Below are positions 10,258-20,062 of a stretch of DNA of 64,000 bases, piece by piece. The notes under the pieces were generated by a model, which was not told the DNA's origin, made no database searches, and worked only from the letters and a program-made list of their open reading frames with translations. A program made the translations under genes and the position numbers. The DNA lies in contig CM019701.1 in assembly GCA_009760885.1 (NCBI GenBank), positions 11,677,963 through 11,741,962 of the forward strand, read 5' to 3'. The DNA comes from Achatina immaculata. Its lineage: Eukaryota; Mollusca; Gastropoda; Stylommatophora; Achatinidae. Numbering within the stretch: position 1 is the stretch's first letter; each line of letters opens with the position of its first letter.

Positions 10258-11020
10258 TATATTATATTATAGGCATAGTTATTTACACGAATAAAGCCAA
10301 TATTATAGGTATAGTTATGTACTTGAATAGAACCAGTATACTAGGTATAGTTATGTACTTGAATAGAACAAGTATAATAGGTATAGTTATATACCTGAGT
10401 AGAGCCAATATTATAGATATAGTTATGTAACCGAACAGAAACAATGTATTAGGTATAGTTATGTACCAGAGTAGAGCCAATATTATAGGCATAGTTATGT
10501 ACCAAAGTAGTACCAATATTACAGGTATAGTTCTGTACCAAAGTAGTACCAATATTATAATTATAGTTGTGTACCTAAGTAGAGCCAATATTATAATTAT
10601 AGTTATGTACCCGAGTAGAACCAATATTATCGGTGTAGTTATGTACCCGAGTAGAACCAGTATTATAGTTATGTACCCGAGTAAAGCAAATATTATAATT
10701 ATAGTTGTGTACCTAAGTAGAGCCAATATTATAATTATAGTTATGTACCCGAGTAGAACCAATATTATAATTATAGTTATGTACCTAAGTAGTACCAATA
10801 TTATAATTATACTTATATACCCGAGTAGAACCACTATTATAGGTATAATTATGTACCCGAGTAAAGCCAATATTATAATTATAGTTATATGCCCTAATAG
10901 TAGCAATATTATAATTATAGTTATGTACTCGAGTAGAATCAATACTATAGGTATAGTTATGTATCCGAGTAAAGCCAATATTATAGTTATAGTTATGTAC
11001 CTAAGTAGAACCAATATTAT
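10258..11020. repeat. 36-bp minisatellite
   Basis: About 21 units with agttatgtacccgagtagaa and ccaatattataggtat. Divisible by three, so long frames are open on both strands without coding meaning. Confidence 0.94.
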
Positions 11021-11039
11021 ATAAGATCCAAAATTAAGT

Positions 11040-11650
11040 AATGAGACTGATTTTATTATGGTCAAGATAAAAATGCCATCTATGAAGCAAAGCATGGAAT
11101 CCAAAGAGGCAACCTTCATCTGTGATCTGGCAATTATTCATCGCCGCCCGATAAGCATACGACAAACAAGCCGCCATTTTGTTGACTTAGAGGTATATTG
11201 TCACGTAATCAGTATGGAGCAAAAGCTAACATTAAATTCCGTTTAAAACTCGGAAAAAGTGCAATTGAGACAGCTGAATTGATGCGACAAGTTTATGTTT
11301 ATCTATTACACAGATATTCAGGTGATATTCACGATTCAAAAGTGGTGTAGAAACGATTACAAATGCAACTAGACACGGACGCCCAATTTCTGTTCGTAAT
11401 GAGGAACTCATGTGAAAAGTCAAAGAACGGATACAAGAAGATCGTTGTTTGACTGTGATGATGATGGCAGATGAATTTAGTGTTAACCGAGAGACAATTC
11501 GTAAAATTTTAGTAGAAGGTTTGGCAAGAAAAAAGTTGCTTGCCGTTTTGTACCACATTCGTTGTCTGATAACCAAAAAACATCAGCGTGTTGAGTACGC
11601 AAAAGACATCATCAAAAGCGTCGCAGAAATAAACATGTCCTGGCATCTCT
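11040..11650 (+). pseudogene. mariner-like transposase, N-terminal relic
   Basis: Three plus-strand frames together follow the N-terminal helix-turn-helix region of mariner-type transposases. A KLGKSAIETAELMRQVY segment lies at about 11247-11300, HGRPISVRNEELM near 11370-11415, and LTVMMMADEFSVNRETIRKI at about 11450-11510, followed by KH.RVEYAKDIIK. The DDE catalytic half is absent. At least one in-frame TGA (near 11413) and frameshifts are present. No clear terminal inverted repeats were found. Confidence 0.75.
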
Positions 11651-11704
11651 AACTCAAATGCTGCAGTGTTCTAGAAATGAACATGCCACGGTAACATTGA
11701 TGGA

Positions 11705-12478
11705 CACAATACTATAACAGACTCAGGTAGTAAGATCATATGTTACAACACTGTAACAGATTTAGGTAGCATGATCTTATGCTACAATCAGTCAGTCAGT
11801 CAGTCAGTCGTTTGCCTCCCTAACAGCTCTCCTGTAGGCCTCTCGGTTGTAAGCAAGATGGCCTGCTGCTGATGCATCCATTTGCAGATTATCAGTGAGG
11901 TCTTGGAGCCATCTTCGCCTTGGTCTTCTTCTCTTTCTTTTTCCTATTATTTACACTCCCAAGACGGTCCTCTCTAAATTCTCATAACGTTTAATGTGTA
12001 CAAAATATTTGAGTTTTCTATGTTTAATCTTCTTTAACAGCCAACCTTCTTCAATATGAAGTTCTTGTAGTATGGATATATTTTTTCTTTTTTGTGTCCA
12101 TTATATTTGAAGAACTCTTCTGTAGCATTTACATTCAAAGTCATTTATGTGTTTCTCAGCTGTTTTGTTAAGTATCCAGGTCTCACAGGCATATGTTATG
12201 AAGGGAAATGCCCGTAAAAATCTTATTTTTGTAGTTCTGTCTATTCCTCTTCACAGCTTCTTTAGTAGTTTTACTTTCTGAAGACCGATAGATGTCCTCC
12301 TTTTAATTTCCCCCAAATGTATCTCCATTATTAGTTAGTAGTGATCCAAGATATTAAAAACTCTCCACCTCTATATGTGTTAGAACACTGTAAAAGATTC
12401 GAATAGTATGGTCATATGTTACATCACTGTAACAGATTCAGTTAGTATGATCATATGTTAGAACACTGTAATATAAAA
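11705..12478. repeat. 39-bp minisatellite, split by a LINE
   Basis: Units contain acactgtaacagattcaggt and agtatgatcatatgttac. About two units lie at 11705-11787 and about three at 12377-12478, separated by LINE family B copy 2. Confidence 0.82.
11788..12376 (-). mobile_element. LINE family B 3' end, copy 2
   Basis: Minus-strand similarity to 23772-24360 along its whole length, degraded by indels. It ends in a (GACT)n tail of about 22 bp at 11788-11809. Inserted in the 39-bp minisatellite. Confidence 0.8.
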
Positions 12479-13910
12479 GAAATATTGTCAACCCTCTGAA
12501 GAAAACGAGACGGGATAATGCGACAGCCGGTTTAGAGCGAGACCAGATAAAGGGACAGCCGGATTAAAGCAAGACCGGATAACTGGTGTATCCTGTATGG
12601 GCACTAACAACATATTACCTCTGTGTCTCAATGATATGGTACAGGCTAAAAAAAATATCGGCACAGAAAACAAATATGAGGGACGGAGCGCCTCGTCTAA
12701 CAACAGCCACAAATCTAACAAAGAAAATCTTCCAAGAACATTTAGTTCCACAGAAAATATTTCAGACAGACCTTCTGTTAAATAAACACTCATTGAAGTG
12801 CAAATAAACAACAAAATACTACAGTTCTTCCCCTCTTATCTCATAGTGCAGTAGAAACTGCGTTATCTTGCAAACAACAAGCGATCCAATAAAATATTAC
12901 TGACTACAGAAACAGCAGGTAACGCAGGCGTCATCTTCTGAAAATGTTTACCCTCTACAAACAAACAACAACGAAAAAATTACAACACGCATAGAATCCC
13001 CAACATGATCAGAGCATCGATTTCAGCCGTAAACAGCAGCTATCAGACGCGCAGTTTGTCAGGATAATATACAGTTGCTTGAACTGAGGGCACACAACTG
13101 GAACAGCCCGATACATCCATGACCTTTGAGCTCAACTTGAAAAAAAAAAAGAAAAAAAAGCATCAGCTTTCATCAATTCAGCTTGCAATACATTTCAGAC
13201 CAAATTAAAAATAAAGGAGAAAAGGGGGAGGGGAGTTTCTTCTTTCCGTGTTTCTTTCCAGGAAGGTTCGACGACATCTTGGGAGGTGTAACACGTTTAC
13301 AGTTTAGACAGAACTGGAGAAAGAAAATCAAACCAAGAAATAAACCTTCCTTTCTTGCCTTTTGGTAAGGTCAGTTGATGTCTTGCACGCGAGCTCATCA
13401 TCCGCTAGTTATGTTTCCCAGAATTCTCTAGTTCTGTTGAGAATGTTCTCGAAGAAATTCCTGTGTTAAAGGAAAGCTGTGTTAGCGGGAAGAGAGAGAG
13501 AAAGGATCGGAATTAGGCAGTGTTCGAACAGTGTCCGGAATGTTACCTGTGGAGTACTCAAAGCATTCTCTTCTTACATAGTGATTTTAAAAATAGATTT
13601 CTGGGAATAAAAGCGTTTTGTTATTGTGTAATGTGACTTTTCTATAACAGTGAATTTAGCAACGGCAGATATTCGGTAGTCTGGTCGAAGATGGATGGCT
13701 GGTTTAATGTGAAACGTAAAAGTATTGATCATATTGATGTGGGTACATCATGTTCAAAGTAAATCAAGCTTCTTTCAATCATCTTAAAAAGTGCTGTGGC
13801 TAAAACGAGGAATATCTGTCGGTATGCTATATAGGATTTGGCACCATTATAAACTTATGAAGGTCTCACCGAAAGTCGTGAGAAATTTTTTTTTTAATCA
13901 GAATTTATAG
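12479..13910. other. Unassigned stretch
   Basis: Contains an impure A-run at 13140-13158 and a purine-rich tract near 13210. Short frames here (for example 12488-12814 minus, 13183-13368 plus) show no recognisable domain. A dyad-like pair of GC-richer segments near 12505-12575 repeats gcgagaccagataa loosely. No gene assigned. Confidence 0.4.
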
Positions 13911-13913
13911 ATA

Positions 13914-14568
13914 GAGAAACTATAAATGTATCACCTTGACTGCACCCTTTTCTTCACTTTTCAACATAATCTTCATTTCTCTGCACACATTTTCCCCATC
14001 GCTCTGCAAGTTTGAAAATACCCTCCAGGTTGAATTCAGTTCCGGCTGACCCACGGCTCAGACGCACTGCCTTCTGGACGTTCTCTTCTGTGGGACCCAG
14101 CGGGCACAAACTTTTCTATATCCTAGGGTTTTAATCATTTCCTGTACTGCATTGTGTCATATTCCAAGATTCACAGCGACTTCAGATACTGTGGCACGTC
14201 TGTCTTCTTTAATGATATCGCCAATCCTTTCCACGTTGCGTTCAGTGGAGGCAGTTGGAGGGCGACCGCTGCGAGGCATATCTTGGGTGCTCGTGTTTCC
14301 ATCTTATAAATGTTTCACCCACCTCCTAACACTGCCAGCACCCATACACACATCTCCATAAGCAATTTGAAGTCTTTGGTGAATTTAAAGAGCGGGGATT
14401 TCCTCTTTAACGAGGAACTCTATAACAGCACGTTGACGAAACGAAACTTCAGCACTCGTCATTTTGTTTTATGCACCGCATGGTCACGTGACACATGATG
14501 GTGATGTCATGTGACCTGTTCATGAAGTGCAAAGGGTGCAGTTTAAGGTGATACATTTATATTTTCTC
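13914..14568 (-). mobile_element. mariner-like deletion derivative with terminal inverted repeats
   Basis: Terminal inverted repeats begin GAGAAA and include ataaatgtatcacctt and ctgcaccctt at both ends, flanked by TA dinucleotides (13912-13913 and 14569-14570). The length is 655 bp, about half of a full mariner. The interior fuses the transposase N-terminus to its last residues. It cannot be autonomous but could be mobilised by a related transposase. Confidence 0.85.
13954..14462 (-). pseudogene. mariner transposase, internally deleted
   Basis: The reading begins at ATG (complement of 14460-14462) with MTSAEVSFRQRAVIEFLVKE, continues through QIAYGDVCMGAGSVRRWVKH and SGRPPTASTERNVERI, then HTH residues EVAVNLGI. 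It jumps to RKVCARWVPQK and finally GIFKLAERWGKCVQRNEDY, the normal mariner C-terminus, with a stop at 13954-13956. The DDE/D catalytic core is deleted. Two in-frame stops and at least one frameshift are present. Confidence 0.8.
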
Positions 14569-14570
14569 TA

Positions 14571-14910
14571 TATGTAAATATATTTTGTGTTTCCAGATGT
14601 GCCTTCAGTTTTTTGTGATTGATATAGCAGCCTCATTTCTGTTACATTGATATTCTCTTTGTAATGTTACATAACCCATGAACAATTAAGGTAGAGTTCC
14701 TACACTTCTGTGAATTGTATAGAAAAATCATCTAAACAGTTGTGTTACAAACATAAATCAACAACCACCTAACTCTGGGGACTGCAGGAGAAATCAAATT
14801 TATTAATGAAAGCACATTTGTTTGTGAATGTTGCCACAATGGGAGTATGTGAAAAGACCGATGACTTTTTACACTTACATGAAATAGTGTCTTGGCGAGT
14901 TGACGTCGCC
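14571..14910. other. Unassigned stretch
   Basis: No recognised gene or repeat. Confidence 0.4.
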
Positions 14911-15256
14911 ATGGGACGACCTCTTACAAGGCGGGATGGTGAAGGACACTGCTTCTTACATGGGACGACCTCTTACAAGGCGGGATGGTGAAGGACACTG
15001 CTTCTTACATGGGACGACCTCTTACAAGGCGGGATGGTGAAGGACACTGCTTCTTACATGGGACGACCTCTTACAAGGCGGGATGGTGAAGGACACTGCT
15101 TCTTACATGGGACGACCTCTTACAAGGCGGGATGGTGAAGGACACTGCTTCTTACATGGACGACCTCTTACAAGGCGGGATGGTGAAGGACACTGCTTCT
15201 TACATGGGACGACCTCTTACAAGGCGGGATGGTGAAGGACACTGCTTCTTACAGAA
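14911..15256. repeat. 49-bp minisatellite
   Basis: Seven nearly identical units beginning atgggacgacctcttacaag and ending gcttcttac, spaced 49 bp (14911, 14960 and so on). One unit is 48 bp through loss of a G. Confidence 0.95.
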
Positions 15257-16646
15257 ATTTCTACACTCAAAACTAAAAAAAAATCTGAGGAACTGTCCTG
15301 AAAAGGACAAATCTTAACAACCACTAGGCATTTCTACTAGGCCAGACTAGAAATCTACTTACTACTATTACGAGAGCACAACTAACTACTAACTATAAAG
15401 GAAAACGTCCCTGAATCTACATTTTGAAGGCTTCTCACTTCTCCGGTACTAACTGTTTTTGTTTTCTCGTCTGCTTCTTCCTGCGTCTCCGACCAATTCG
15501 TTCATTACAAGTACAAATGCGTGCAACTTTTCAACGAGTTTTCCCCCTGCCACACGCCTACAAACATCCGAACTATGCTCTCTGCAGCGGGAGACTACTA
15601 CTTTATTATATATCCTGCACTATTACCTAATCCTGCACTGCTACAGCTACACACACACAGCCCCAGAAGACAAGCAACATTCACAAATGCATGTCATGTT
15701 ACGATGATTGAATGAATTAATGCATGAGTGATCTTTATTTTCAAAGGGTTACAAATTATGTACGCAGGCCCGTCTTACATTGTGCCTTTCATCATTCCAT
15801 CTTTCATTTTTACCAGACATTCGTTTTAATAAAGGATACAAATTAGTGGAAAAAAAGCATATGTATTGTCAAACGAGACCACTAAATCAAAATAAGGAAG
15901 ACATCTTGATACCAGCGACAGAGAGCATGCCACAAAGAGCAGTGAATGTTTTAAAAAGTAAGAAACAGGAGCTTTGAGAAAGCAAGAAAATGGACTGCAG
16001 ATGGTTGTAACTTTGAAAATGCAATAAGGGCCTCAACTGAAGTCTCCAAACTCATTCCAAAAGAAAATCGGAAAAACTACACACAGCAGCTGGGGAATTC
16101 CCAACATCGACCTAAAAAATCATTGTTTCTGTACTGATTAACCAGACAACTGCCAAGGACCTTCCCTTAATAGCTTTGTCAAATGACATAGTCAAAGATC
16201 GAGTCGACAGATTTTCAACCAGTATCAAGGAACACTTATTATAAAGAGTTTGCATGTCCCCATATCTTGCTGTGTAACTGGTTGAAAGGACGGACATAAC
16301 AAACAATGCCACCTGGCAACCTGGTACGAGAACGGGAGAAATGTTTCAAAGACGTACTGTCTTTCTCTTCCCTGGTAAATAAAACATACGAAGTAGTTAA
16401 CATCTTTAATGGGTTTATATAACTTCTCACGATTTCTAGAAATGCTTTGGAGTCAGCATAGACAGGGGTGGATGGATGCTGCGGCATGCGGGGGAGTATA
16501 TATGGGGCTTTCTTGAATCCAATGACGCCGGAGTCTGATTTTGACCATTTGGACAGACGGGGTACGAGAAATGGCTAGAAAGTTTACTGACCTTGTAGCG
16601 CGGATTAAGGAAATCATTCTGTCTGTCAGAGCCTTGGTATCATTGC
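15257..16646. other. Unassigned stretch
   Basis: No recognised gene, RNA or repeat. Short open frames at 15424-15715 and 16112-16487 lack domains. Confidence 0.4.
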
Positions 16647-16656
16647 TGTAGACATA

Positions 16657-17106
16657 TCTTATATCTTACATATCTTATATCCTTCCCGTGCCGTTAAACG
16701 TCACATAGGGCTCACATGGTAGTTCGCCAATTTGTCCTGTTTTAAGCGAGCTTTTCAATCTCATCAAAGGATTTTATGCCTATTAATTTGGCCTCTCCTA
16801 ACAATGTCCTCTTTTGAGTTTCACGTGGTCTGGCTCTTTTTCTTTGGCCTGTTGTGTTCCACTTGATAGCATGTTTTGGAATTCTCTGATCATTTCTTCT
16901 CATCAAGTGACCAACATATGTCCATCTCCTTTTCCTGATCACCCATGAGACTGGTTGTTGTTCAGTCATCTGTCTTATCCCCGCATTGCTCTTGAATTCG
17001 TTCCACTTGATGCTGAGTATTTTCCTTAGGCATTTGTTTTCAAAAGAATATAATTTATTGTTTATTTCTTTAGTTGTTTTCCAGCTTTCGGGTGCATAAA
17101 TGAGGG
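16657..17106 (-). mobile_element. LINE family A 3' end, copy 2
   Basis: Same 3' terminal sequence and C-terminal coding motifs as 6281-6898 (VIRKRRWTYVGHLMRRN, GQRKRARPRETQKR). It is 5' truncated at the GAGGGTG that copy 1 continues through. Perfect 10-bp direct repeats tgtagacata flank it (16647-16656 and 17107-17116), a target-site duplication from target-primed reverse transcription. Confidence 0.87.
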
Positions 17107-17116
17107 TGTAGACATA

Positions 17117-17394
17117 AGGAACATCTAATTGCTAAGAAGATACCAGAATAACTAAAATAAAGACTTCAGTTTTATTTTTTCCAAGTAAATCACTGAATTC
17201 ACGACCTTTTTTTTATTGCAAATCCATGAACAGAATGCATCGTCAGTTTTTGCCACTCTAAAATTCATTAACCACCACAAGGACAAGTTTTGACTCGTGC
17301 TTTTGATTTTATAAAAAATGGATAAAACTATCCCTCACGGAGCAACAGTTTAATCTCAGCAATCTCCTAAATTACAGTTCAGTGACTGGAATAA
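17117..17394. other. Unassigned stretch
   Basis: Nothing recognised. Confidence 0.35.
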
Positions 17395-17489
17395 CCCAGT
17401 GTATGCACTCCTTAGAGACTTAGAGGAAGCATTTGACAGGACAGATAGAAATACTCTGTGAAGAATCCTCAGGTGGCATGGATTCCTCT

Positions 17490-17520
<31 letters not shown>
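17490..17520. repeat. Poly-C / poly-A tract
   Basis: C-run of about 19 followed by an A-run inside the LINE relic; likely to be length-variable. Confidence 0.9.
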
Positions 17521-17717
17521 AAACAAACTTGTCAGTGTTATTAAAGTTAAATATGAATGATTTCCTTGCAAAGTCATCTGTGGAAATCACCTCCCAGTTT
17601 CTTTTGATGTCCAAAATGGGGTTAAATAGGACAGAGTTCTGTCCCAGCACATTTCATCTTTGTCACTGACTGGATGATGAGAGAAACAACAGCAGACCTA
17701 CATAGAGGCATACAGTG

Positions 17718-18070
17718 ATCATTAACATCAACACTAGAGGACCTGGACTTCACAGACGACATCAACACTAGAAGACCTGGACTTCACAGACCATAATACA
17801 TTATCATCAACACTAGAGACCTGAACTTCACAGACAATAAAACATTATCATCAACACTAGAAGACCTGGACTTCACAGACGATAAAACATTATCATCAAC
17901 ACTAGAAGACCTGAACTTCACAGACGATAAAACATTATCATCAACACTAGAAGACCTGAACTTCACAGACAATAAAACATTATCATCAACACTAGAAGAC
18001 CTGGACTTCACAGACAATAATACATTATCATCAACACTAGAAGACCTGAACTTCACAGACAATCAAACAT
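17718..18070 (+). repeat. 45-bp array made from the RT active-site box
   Basis: Eight units of 45 bp (the first two are irregular) encoding variants of TLEDLDFTDDKTLSS. Each contains the catalytic FxDD box of the surrounding reverse transcriptase (canonical LEDLDFADD in this family). The coding frame is preserved in the later copies. Confidence 0.88.
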
Positions 18071-18795
18071 TACCCTCACACAGCCTCAGTGACACGCAGG
18101 AAAAGACGAGATAACCTGACAATAAAAGCAAGCAGTATTGGACTACGGCTGAACATAAATTAGACAAAATTTTTTGATGCAGAAATTATTAGGTCAGAGC
18201 CATAGCGAACTATTTGCCAGTTTAAGAAGTCAAGAACTGACATATCTGGGCAACACCGTGACATCAGATGGAGACAGTAGTAAAAAAGATGAAATAAGAA
18301 TAATGAAAGCTAGACAAGATGGGGGTCACACTCAACCATATCTGGAGGTCCAAAACGATAAGCAAGAAAACTAAGTGTAGAATAGTGAAAAAGAGTGTTT
18401 TAAGTGTCTTATTCTATGTGGGCGAATGCTGGAAAATGACACGGACAACTACAAGCACACTCGACACCTTCCAACTAAGTGTCCACGTAAGACAGAAGTA
18501 GTGTTCTGGCCAAATAGCATCAGCAATGAGCTCTTGTTAAGAGATACAGACATGGCATCACAGTCGACAATGACTACAAGGAAAAGGTGGTATTAGTCTG
18601 GCCAGATTAATCGAAGTCTTACCATGAGCAGATCTGATGTTGACTCCACAGGGTGTAGGACCAGCCAAAGAGTCACGGAAACATAGAACAGAGAGATTGC
18701 TGGTAAACAAAGCACGGACATGGAAGGAGATCTAGAAAACAGCCAACAACCGACATCAGTCCTATGTGTCTTGGGCACTGAAGGGACACAAGAAG

Positions 18796-19437
18796 GAATT
18801 GTTCGAGTTATTTCCTTCCCTGTAAAATTGAAATAGCTGTCAGATATCGTCTCTCAGTTACATTAAGAATTCAAGGAAATAAAAAAATTACAGCTTTTAA
18901 AGTTGAAGACAAAATCAAAGCAATTATTTTAAAAAACTATGACCATGACATCATTTTTAGTACCGAAACTGTGAGACATTTCCAAACCTCATAATATTTT
19001 TTTTTTCTTTGCCCTAATGAAGAGTTGTCAGAGAGCGACACATCAATTATCCCAGAGCATTTGCATGCTAGTTTCTGGGAATATTTCTCTGTTCTTGATT
19101 CAAGTAAAAATCGGATTAGAGATCTATTTTCAGTTAATGTGAATAAACTAGAGGGGATCGCAATAGCAGAGAAGGACAAGCTCGCAAATATTCGCTTATG
19201 GAGCTCTGAAACTGCAGTTTCAAGGAACAGCCTCTTTCAGTTTTCTGGGCTGACTTGGGAGAAGTCTAGAACTGTCAAATAGGTCAGTGAGGGCATTCAT
19301 GCATTTCAGAAGAACAATCAATGCCAAAAAATCATCTTTGCTCTTGTTTATCTTAGAAATAAGTATCAGAACCATCTGAAAAAACGTAGAGTCAGAATTT
19401 GATGAATAGTGTTGTTTTACAGCTGTTAAGCCCAATA
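18796..19437. other. Unassigned stretch
   Basis: No recognised gene. An 85-codon plus frame at 19025-19282 resembles hAT-type host or transposase fragments in composition (for example a FWEYFSVLDSSKNRIRDLFS segment), but I cannot place it firmly. Confidence 0.35.
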
Positions 19438-19622
19438 TAAGAAAGCTTGTAAGTGAAATATAACATTATACGAAGGCTTGTAAGTAAAATATAACAATGT
19501 AAGGCTTGGAAGTGAAATATAACAATATAAGATGACTTATAAGTGAAATATAACATTATAAGAAGACTTGTAAGTGAAATGTAACAATATGAGAAAGCTT
19601 TTAAGTGAAATGCAACACCAGC
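19438..19622. repeat. Degenerate 30-37-bp minisatellite
   Basis: About five units of ttgtaagtgaaatataacat with variable spacers. Confidence 0.82.
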
Positions 19623-19737
19623 CGTCTCATTATTAATTAAGAAGTAATATTAGGCCAGGGCGTGGTTTCACTTAAAAAAATGAATGAAAGTATGAGAAGA
19701 AAAATATTGTGCATTTATTTATTTATCACTCTTCTTC

Positions 19738-19860
19738 AAACTTAACAGAACACAGGATTGTATGGTTAGACCTCTAACAAATCATGGACAAAGCGCTTTT
19801 AGACATGAGAGAAAGAAAAAAAATGAATTACTTGGAATTTGAACCTGGGTTTTCTTGATC
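19738..19860 (-). mobile_element. SINE family 2, minus copy of inverted pair 1
   Basis: The reverse complement carries a degraded B box (ggttcaaattcc), then ctctcatgtctaaaagcgct and ctgtgttctgtt, matching the copies at 60846-61062 and 61146-61362. It lies back to back with 19861-20062. Confidence 0.75.
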
Positions 19861-20062
19861 TGCTCATTTTTCTGTTTCTCTCACATCTGAAAGTGCTTCT
19901 GTCTCTGATTATTTTTCTCAGGTTTAGCCTACAATACTGTGTTCTGCTACTTTTAGGTTTAACCTTCACTACTGTGTTCTGCTACTTTTAGGTTTAACCT
20001 TCACTACTGTGTTCTGCTACTTAACCAGACGAAAGCCTCGTTCTCTCCTATTTGTAGAAATT
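19861..20062 (+). mobile_element. SINE family 2, plus copy of inverted pair 1
   Basis: Contains tctctcacatctgaaagtgc, tactgtgttctgctac and the 3' end cgaaagcctcgttctctcct shared with the 61-kb copies. A 36-bp segment near the 3' end (taggtttaaccttcactact with ctgtgttctgctac) is repeated three times. Confidence 0.75.

Larger units (their letters stand above)
17395..18795 (+). pseudogene. LINE family D reverse transcriptase relic
   Basis: Successive plus-strand frames follow one non-LTR reverse transcriptase: LEEAFDRTDRNTL (palm motif with catalytic Asp region) at 17415-17460, CKVICGNHL and FDVQNGVK (the GVRQGC box, degraded), VTDWMMRETTADLHRGIQ, then the LEDLDFTDD catalytic box in multiple copies (17718-18065). 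After it come a degraded YLGNTVTSDGDS segment near 18240, IWRSKTISKKTKCRIVKKSV and VLSVLFYVGECWKMTRTTTS, and a degraded WPNSISNELLLR to LCVLGTEGTQ end. C-runs, frameshifts and stops make it dead. Confidence 0.82.

Noticed and set aside
8292..11119. Hydrophobic 278-codon frames (8292-9128 and 10283-11119, minus)
   Set aside because: Products of 51-54-bp and 36-bp AT-rich arrays. Hydrophobicity follows from ATT-rich codons, not membrane protein evolution.
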